This document shows positions 6,295 to 8,937 of a stretch of 8,937 nt of DNA, one piece after another. The stretch's first letter is position 1, and every line of letters starts with the position of its first letter. The stretch is from Actinomycetota bacterium (GTDB lineage Bacteria > Actinomycetota > Thermoleophilia > Gaiellales > Gaiellaceae): contig VAXY01000034.1 in assembly GCA_005885085.1 (NCBI GenBank), positions 1 through 8,937 of the forward strand, in the 5' to 3' direction. The position numbers and the translations under genes were made by a program. The notes under the pieces are model-generated. The model made no database searches, was not told where the DNA came from, and worked only from the letters and a program-made list of their open reading frames with translations.

Positions 6295-6385
6295 CCTAAG
6301 ACAGGCGAAGCCGGCTCAGGCGGAGGCGAACTGATGCGAGGCGGCGGCGTACCCACTCAGCTGGCGAAAGCGGAGCTTTCGTCAG
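6295..6385. repeat. Composite intergenic hairpin element, short form
   Basis: The spacer between DUF151 and the CBS gene carries modules A (6295-6346) and B (about 6348-6385) of the long element in the same order and orientation, but with almost nothing between them. The module A stem has two mismatches (CCTAAGAC against GGCTCAGG) and a GAA triloop in GGCGAAGCC. Module B ends in a hairpin that overlaps the CBS stop codon. The remaining part of the spacer (6181-6294) shows only the putative DUF151 promoter and a CGCCGACCG/GTCACAAAG stretch resembling 5579-5595. Confidence 0.65.
6361..6385 (-). terminator. Stem-loop overlapping the CBS gene stop codon
   Basis: CTGGCGAAAGC pairs with GCTTTCGTCAG (11 positions, one G-T on plus, an A-C mismatch on the minus transcript) around a GGA (plus) or TCC (minus) loop. 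It differs from the DUF151 hairpin at 5645 at only a few outer and loop positions. The CBS stop codon (6384-6382) is part of the stem. Likely a terminator or repeat end. Confidence 0.5.
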
Positions 6386-6747
6386 CGCTCCTTGAGACGC
6401 CACTCGGCGACGTCGCGGATGCTGACGATGCCCACGGCGCGCTCGCCCGCAACAACGGGGATGTGACGAAAACCGCGTTCGATCATCGTCTCGCCGGCCT
6501 CCTCGACGGAGGCGTCTTCGGTCATCGTGACCGGATCGGGCGTCATCCATTCGCGGACTCGGGCCTCGCTCGAATGCACGCGCCCCGCGACGGCGCGCAT
6601 GAGATCACGCTCGATCATCCGTCCGAAGTCGGAAACGACGACGGCGCCGACGCCGTGGCTCGTCATCTTCTCCGCCGCCTCGCCGATCGTGTCGGACGGC
6701 TCGACGCTCAGAACCTCCTTCGTCATCACCTGTCCAAGCGTTGGCAT
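6382..6747 (-). CDS. Two-CBS-domain protein with a shortened first CBS motif
   Basis: A 121-residue stand-alone CBS pair. Such modules usually bind adenosyl ligands (AMP, ATP, SAM) and sense energy state. CBS1 spans about residues 4-56: QVMTKEVLSVEPSDTIGEAAEKM, then GVGAVVVSDFGRM directly joined to IERDLMRAVAG. CBS2 spans about 64-116: REWMTPDPVTMTEDASVEEAGETM, GFRHIPVVAGERAVGIVSIRDVAEW. CBS2 has the full GIVSIRD strand. CBS1 appears to lack the equivalent GIVT before ERDL, about four residues, which normally contributes to the nucleotide site. Start: ATG 6747 (MPTLGQVM). ATG 6759 adds four residues. A TATGCT (6760-6755) seven bases before ATG 6747 would allow a leaderless message. The gene is divergent from tRNA-Ile. 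Confidence 0.87.
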   Translation of the reverse strand: MPTLGQVMTKEVLSVEPSDTIGEAAEKMTSHGVGAVVVSDFGRMIERDLMRAVAGRVHSSEARVREWMTPDPVTMTEDASVEEAGETMIERGFRHIPVVAGERAVGIVSIRDVAEWRLKER

Positions 6748-6775
6748 GGCGGCGAGCATAGGCGATATCGCTGGC

Positions 6776-6781
6776 TACAAT
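6776..6781 (+). promoter_or_regulatory. -10 element (TACAAT) of tRNA-Ile
   Basis: TACAAT matches the TATAAT consensus at five of six positions and ends ten bases before the mature tRNA 5' end. This is a typical distance for a short leader trimmed by RNase P. No clear -35 is seen. The 44-base gap to the CBS gene must hold both divergent promoters. Confidence 0.45.
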
Positions 6782-6791
6782 CCACCGTCCC

Positions 6792-6865
6792 GGGCGATTA
6801 GCTCAGTTGGTTAGAGCGCCGCTCTGATAAGGCGGAGGTCCGTGGTTCGAGTCCACGATCGCCCA
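6792..6865 (+). tRNA. tRNA-Ile (anticodon GAT)
   Basis: The full cloverleaf is readable. The acceptor GGGCGAT pairs with ATCGCCC, with A6865 as discriminator. The D arm is GCTC/GAGC with loop AGTTGGTTA. The anticodon arm is CCGCT/GGCGG (one T-G) with loop CTGATAA, giving anticodon GAT (6826-6828). The variable loop is AGGTC, and the T arm is CGTGG/CCACG with loop TTCGAGT. Length is 74 nt. The 3' CCA is not encoded. It reads isoleucine AUC/AUU codons. It is a single gene, not inside an rRNA spacer. Confidence 0.97.
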
Positions 6866-6878
6866 TCGCGCAGCGATC

Positions 6879-6901
6879 GTCCGTGCGCGGAGCGCACGGA
6901 C
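6879..6901 (+). terminator. Perfect hairpin after tRNA-Ile; probable terminator
   Basis: GTCCGTGCGC pairs with GCGCACGGAC (10 bp) around a GGA triloop, starting 13 bases after the tRNA. It is very GC-rich and lacks a T-run. Its position suggests tRNA transcript termination. Confidence 0.6.
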
Positions 6902-6914
6902 CGGTGGAAGGGGT

Positions 6915-6940
6915 CTGGGGAAACCAGGAGGTTTCCCCAG
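6915..6940. terminator. Second strong hairpin in the tRNA / small-ORF spacer
   Basis: CTGGGGAAACC pairs perfectly with GGTTTCCCCAG (11 bp) around AGGA. It lies 29 bases beyond the stop of the minus-strand small gene and 50 bases beyond the tRNA, so it could terminate transcription from either side. The 104-base spacer 6866-6969 otherwise holds nothing recognisable. Confidence 0.5.
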
Positions 6941-6969
6941 CTGATCTGCAGAAGCTTCGGGCGTGCGAC

Positions 6970-7218
6970 CTAGTGCAGACGCTGCGTGCGCTGGAGGTAA
7001 TCCTCGACCGCGAGCAGGAAGGTGTTGTCCTCCGCCAGCTCGCGAAGCGTGCCCTTCGTCTCGTCGTCGAGATCCTCGTCGCGCGCCAGCTCGGTCAGGA
7101 AGCTGCCCATCTGGCCATCACGTGACAGCGCTGCCATGCGCAGAAAGATCCGCTTCGCCTCGTCGTCCTGCGAAATCGCTTCGAGCGACTCCATCTCGTG
7201 CAGCCACAGTCCGAGCAT
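6970..7218 (-). CDS. Small helical acidic protein of unknown function downstream of parB
   Basis: An 82-residue open frame on the same strand as parAB, starting 39 bases after the parB stop. I do not recognise the family. The product looks soluble, mostly helical and acidic (DDEAKRIFLRMAALSRDG, FLTELARDEDLDDETKG, LRELAEDNTFLLAVEDYLQRT). It has no signal peptide or membrane segment, one Cys-free chain and a Trp near the start. ATG 7218 has no Shine-Dalgarno and follows a strong hairpin by two bases; ATG 7194 (MESLEAIS, 74 residues) is an alternative start. Protein-like composition and lack of an overlapping gene on the other strand support it being real. A role linked to chromosome partitioning would be guilt by association only. 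Confidence 0.6.
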   Translation of the reverse strand: MLGLWLHEMESLEAISQDDEAKRIFLRMAALSRDGQMGSFLTELARDEDLDDETKGTLRELAEDNTFLLAVEDYLQRTQRLH

Positions 7219-7220
7219 CT

Positions 7221-7251
7221 ACCCGTTCAACGCCCTCCGGGCGGAACGGGT
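7221..7251 (-). terminator. Hairpin between parB and the small gene
   Basis: ACCCGTTC (7221-7228) pairs with GAACGGGT (7244-7251) and CGCCC with GGGCG, giving 13 bp with a two-base AA bulge and a three-base loop (GGA on the minus strand). It starts six bases after the parB stop on the minus strand and ends two bases before ATG 7218. It may attenuate or terminate parAB transcription, or stabilise the parB mRNA 3' end; no T-run follows. Confidence 0.55.
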
Positions 7252-7257
7252 TACGGC

Positions 7258-8067
7258 CTACCCTGCCGCTCGCTCCAGCGCCTCGACGAGCTCTTCCAGC
7301 TCGGTCTCGTCCGCAAAGCCGATCTCCAAGCGGTTCGAAGCGATCCGGCTCGAGAAGCCGGTGATGCGGTCGGCCGCCTTCTTTGCCCGCGTGACCAGGG
7401 CAGGATCGAGCTTGGCCTGCTGACGCCGCTGTTTCGTCCTGGCGCCTGCCCAGCGCGCGGCCCGCTCGGCAGCCCGAACCGACATGCCCTTCTGAACGAT
7501 CTTGCGTGCAAGCGCCCGTCGTCCCTCGTGATCCGGGACGGCAAGCACGGCGCGAGCGTGGCCCTCGGTCAGCTGGCCACGCTCCACCATCTTCAGCACG
7601 TCCTCCGGCAGCTCGAGTAGGCGGACGCGGTTCGAGACAGCCGGCTTCGACTTGCCGACCTGCTCCGCCAGCTCGCCCAGAGACAACCCGAACTCGTCGA
7701 GGATGACCGCGAACGCGCGCGCCTCTTCGACCGGCGACAGGTCCTCACGCGCGATGTTCTCCACCAGGCCGAGCAGCAGCGAGTTGCGATCGTCCGCCTC
7801 CCGCACGACGGCCGGCACCGTCTTCAGCTTCGCGTCGCGTGCGGCACGCCATCGTCGCTCGCCGGCGATCAGCTCGTAGCCGCCCGTCACCCGCGGGCGG
7901 ACGAGCACGGGTTGCACGACGCCTTGCAGGCGCACGGAATCGGCGAGGCCCGCGCCCGCCTCGGAGTTCGGATGGATCGCATCGACGGGCAACTCCGCAA
8001 GCTCGGGCGAGCCCACTCCGCCCAGCAAGACTTCGAGGCCTCGACCGAGGCCTCGCCGGTCAGGCAC
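7258..8067 (-). CDS. parB: Chromosome-partitioning protein ParB (Spo0J-like), with an unusually short N-terminal segment
   Basis: A 269-residue DNA-binding CTPase that loads at parS and spreads, working with ParA in origin segregation. Seen: the conserved N-terminal GLGRGLE (6-12); IHPN (31-34); GVVQPVLVRP (49-58); GGYELIAGERRWRA (62-75, the Arg-rich nucleotide motif); ENIAREDLSPVEEARAF (103-119); a helix-turn-helix LGELAEQVGKSKPAVSNRVRLL (130-151); and an acidic C-terminal dimerisation helix ELEELVEALERA. Odd: between IHPN and the helix EAGAGLADSV the usual P-x-QPRxxFDE segment is missing, a net loss of about nine residues. Start: GTG 8067 overlaps the parA stop by eight bases and has GGAG ten bases upstream. 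TTG 8076 is an alternative with the GGAG too close. The gene is co-transcribed with parA. Residues encoded by 7651-7823 recur at the right end of the window. Confidence 0.92.
   Translation of the reverse strand: MPDRRGLGRGLEVLLGGVGSPELAELPVDAIHPNSEAGAGLADSVRLQGVVQPVLVRPRVTGGYELIAGERRWRAARDAKLKTVPAVVREADDRNSLLLGLVENIAREDLSPVEEARAFAVILDEFGLSLGELAEQVGKSKPAVSNRVRLLELPEDVLKMVERGQLTEGHARAVLAVPDHEGRRALARKIVQKGMSVRAAERAARWAGARTKQRRQQAKLDPALVTRAKKAADRITGFSSRIASNRLEIGFADETELEELVEALERAAG
7651..7823. repeat. 173-bp direct repeat, internal parB copy
   Basis: The segment begins at CTTGCCGACCTGCTCCGCC and encodes the ParB stretch from VPAVVREADD to AEQVGK. It recurs at 8765-8937 with a single difference (C7765 against A8879), which is synonymous (Leu CTG to CTT). 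The offset is 1114 bases. This is the copy in its natural ParB context. Confidence 0.95.
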
Positions 8068-8937
8068 GCTCGACAAGCTCCATCGCCACCTTCCAGTAGG
8101 CGTCGGCGCCGCGGGAACGGCGGTCGTACGCGATTGCGGGGAGTCCGTGGCTCGGCGCTTCGGCGAGCCGCACGGAGCGAGGCACCGTCGTCGTGAAGAC
8201 GAGGTCGCCGAAGTGCTTCCGCACCTCGGTCTCGACGTCAGCTGACAGGCGCGTGCGCCCGTCGACCATCGTCAGCAGCAAGCCGCCCACTGCAAGCCGC
8301 GGGTTGAGCCGCATCTTCACGAGGTTGATCGACTGCACGAGCTGTGACAGCCCTTCGAGCGCGTAGTACTCCGCCTGTACGGGGATCAGGACGCGGTCGG
8401 CCGCTGCGAGCGCGTTGATCGTCAACGGCCCGAACGACGGCGGGCAGTCGAGAAAGACGAACGAGTAGTGCTCCGTGCCGGAGGCGAGCGCTTGCCGGAG
8501 GTACGTCTCGCCGTCGCCGTGTTGCGTCAGCTCGACCGTCGCGCCGGCGAGCTCGGGCTTGGCCGGCACGAGGTGCAGGTTCGGGAACCGCGTGGGCTTG
8601 GCGAGCTCGCCCAGAGGGGCGCCGTCGAGCAGGTCGTACGTCGAGGTGCCGTTGGCGCGCTCGCCAAGGCCCGAGGTCGCATTCGCCTGCGGATCGAGGT
8701 CGATCACGAGCGCCCGCTCGACAGCCTCGGCCAGGCAGGCAGCCAGGTTGATGGCGGACGTGGTCTTGCCGACCTGCTCCGCCAGCTCGCCCAGAGACAA
8801 CCCGAACTCGTCGAGGATGACCGCGAACGCGCGCGCCTCTTCGACCGGCGACAGGTCCTCACGCGCGATGTTCTCCACAAGGCCGAGCAGCAGCGAGTTG
8901 CGATCGTCCGCCTCCCGCACGACGGCCGGCACCGTCT
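8060..8937 (-). CDS. parA: ParA ATPase, 5' end replaced by a ParB fragment; open at right edge
   Basis: The authentic ParA part runs from the Walker A codons (about 8773) to the stop at 8060, some 235 residues. Motifs: GKTTSAINLAACLA; VIDLDPQANATSGLG, with the second nucleotide motif; Walker B YSFVFLDCPPSFG; EYYALEGLSQL; MVDGRTRLSADV; and the C-terminal VPRSVRLAEAPSHGLPAIAYD and SRGADAYW. ParA is the nucleoid-bound ATPase that moves ParB-parS complexes. Upstream of VGK the frame switches to ParB sequence (VPAVVREADD to AEQ) and remains open to the window end. The normal ParA start, with the KGG of the deviant Walker A and its signature Lys, is absent; the junction reads AEQVGKTTSA. As written, the product could not be a normal ParA. 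A chimeric read or misassembly at a sequence end is likeliest. It lies immediately upstream of parB with an eight-base overlap. Confidence 0.85.
   Translation of the reverse strand, partial: TVPAVVREADDRNSLLLGLVENIAREDLSPVEEARAFAVILDEFGLSLGELAEQVGKTTSAINLAACLAEAVERALVIDLDPQANATSGLGERANGTSTYDLLDGAPLGELAKPTRFPNLHLVPAKPELAGATVELTQHGDGETYLRQALASGTEHYSFVFLDCPPSFGPLTINALAAADRVLIPVQAEYYALEGLSQLVQSINLVKMRLNPRLAVGGLLLTMVDGRTRLSADVETEVRKHFGDLVFTTTVPRSVRLAEAPSHGLPAIAYDRRSRGADAYWKVAMELVERA
8765..8937. repeat. 173-bp direct repeat, terminal copy fused to parA
   Basis: This matches 7651-7823 in the same orientation with one mismatch and runs to the last base of the window, so its true length is unknown. 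Its left boundary is at the parA Walker A codons. The bases CTTGCCGAC encode V-G-K in parB and would be expected in parA as well, so the join probably lies in about nine bases of microhomology. Confidence 0.93.

Noticed and set aside
6007..6801. 264-codon plus-strand open frame across DUF151, the spacer and the CBS gene
   Set aside because: Crosses two well-supported minus-strand genes and a repeat; no protein-like features.
6866..6969. Possible att site or integrated element at the 3' end of tRNA-Ile
   Set aside because: No integrase, no repeat of the tRNA 3' end elsewhere in the window, and the spacer is explained by two hairpins.
8034..8055. Two CGAGGCCTCG palindromes separated by two bases
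   Set aside because: They encode the conserved GLGRGLE at the ParB N-terminus; the repeated codons explain the pattern.

Overview
The window is 8.9 kb of GC-rich bacterial chromosome with tightly packed, overlapping genes. High GC, frequent GTG starts, a DUF2203 gene, a PrcB-type lipoprotein and an actinobacterial-style parAB pair suggest a deep-branching actinobacterium, with Thermoleophilia (Gaiellales/Solirubrobacterales-like) as my best guess. This is inferred from gene flavour, not from a marker gene.

Layout: (1) 1-912, minus strand: the N-terminal part of an MscS-type mechanosensitive channel and a DUF2203 gene. (2) 935-5458, plus strand: a six-gene operon-like run in which every junction overlaps. 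It encodes a PIG-V-like integral-membrane glycosyltransferase, a HAD phosphatase, a CPBP (CAAX-type) membrane protease, a secreted PKD/L,D-transpeptidase, a PrcB-domain lipoprotein and an AroQ-fold chorismate mutase. Four of the six products act in or on the cell envelope. (3) 5459-6747: a DUF151 bifunctional-nuclease-type protein and a two-CBS-domain protein, both on the minus strand. The spacers beside them carry a composite, hairpin-rich repeat element. (4) 6792-6865: tRNA-Ile(GAT), followed by two strong hairpins. (5) 6970-8937, minus strand: a small unknown helical protein, parB and parA, in the transcription order parA-parB-small ORF.

No intergenic stretch exceeds 300 bases. The three largest (5459-5673, 6181-6381 and 6866-6969) consist mostly of inverted repeats. 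Two of them hold a long and a short version of the same modular element, and a diverged fragment of it lies at 481-513. Many of the intergenic stem-loops are capped by a C(GNA)G triloop on one strand.

The most striking anomaly is at the right end. The last 173 bases (8765-8937) copy the middle of parB (7651-7823) with one mismatch. They replace the 5' end of parA exactly at the Walker A codons, giving an in-frame ParB-ParA chimera that runs off the window. A chimeric read, MDA chimera or misassembly at a contig end is the likeliest explanation, but a real tandem duplication is not excluded. Two nearby proteins also lack conserved pieces: ParB lacks the NPxQPRxxF segment and the first CBS domain lacks its GIVT strand. 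I found no defence system, CRISPR array or transposase.
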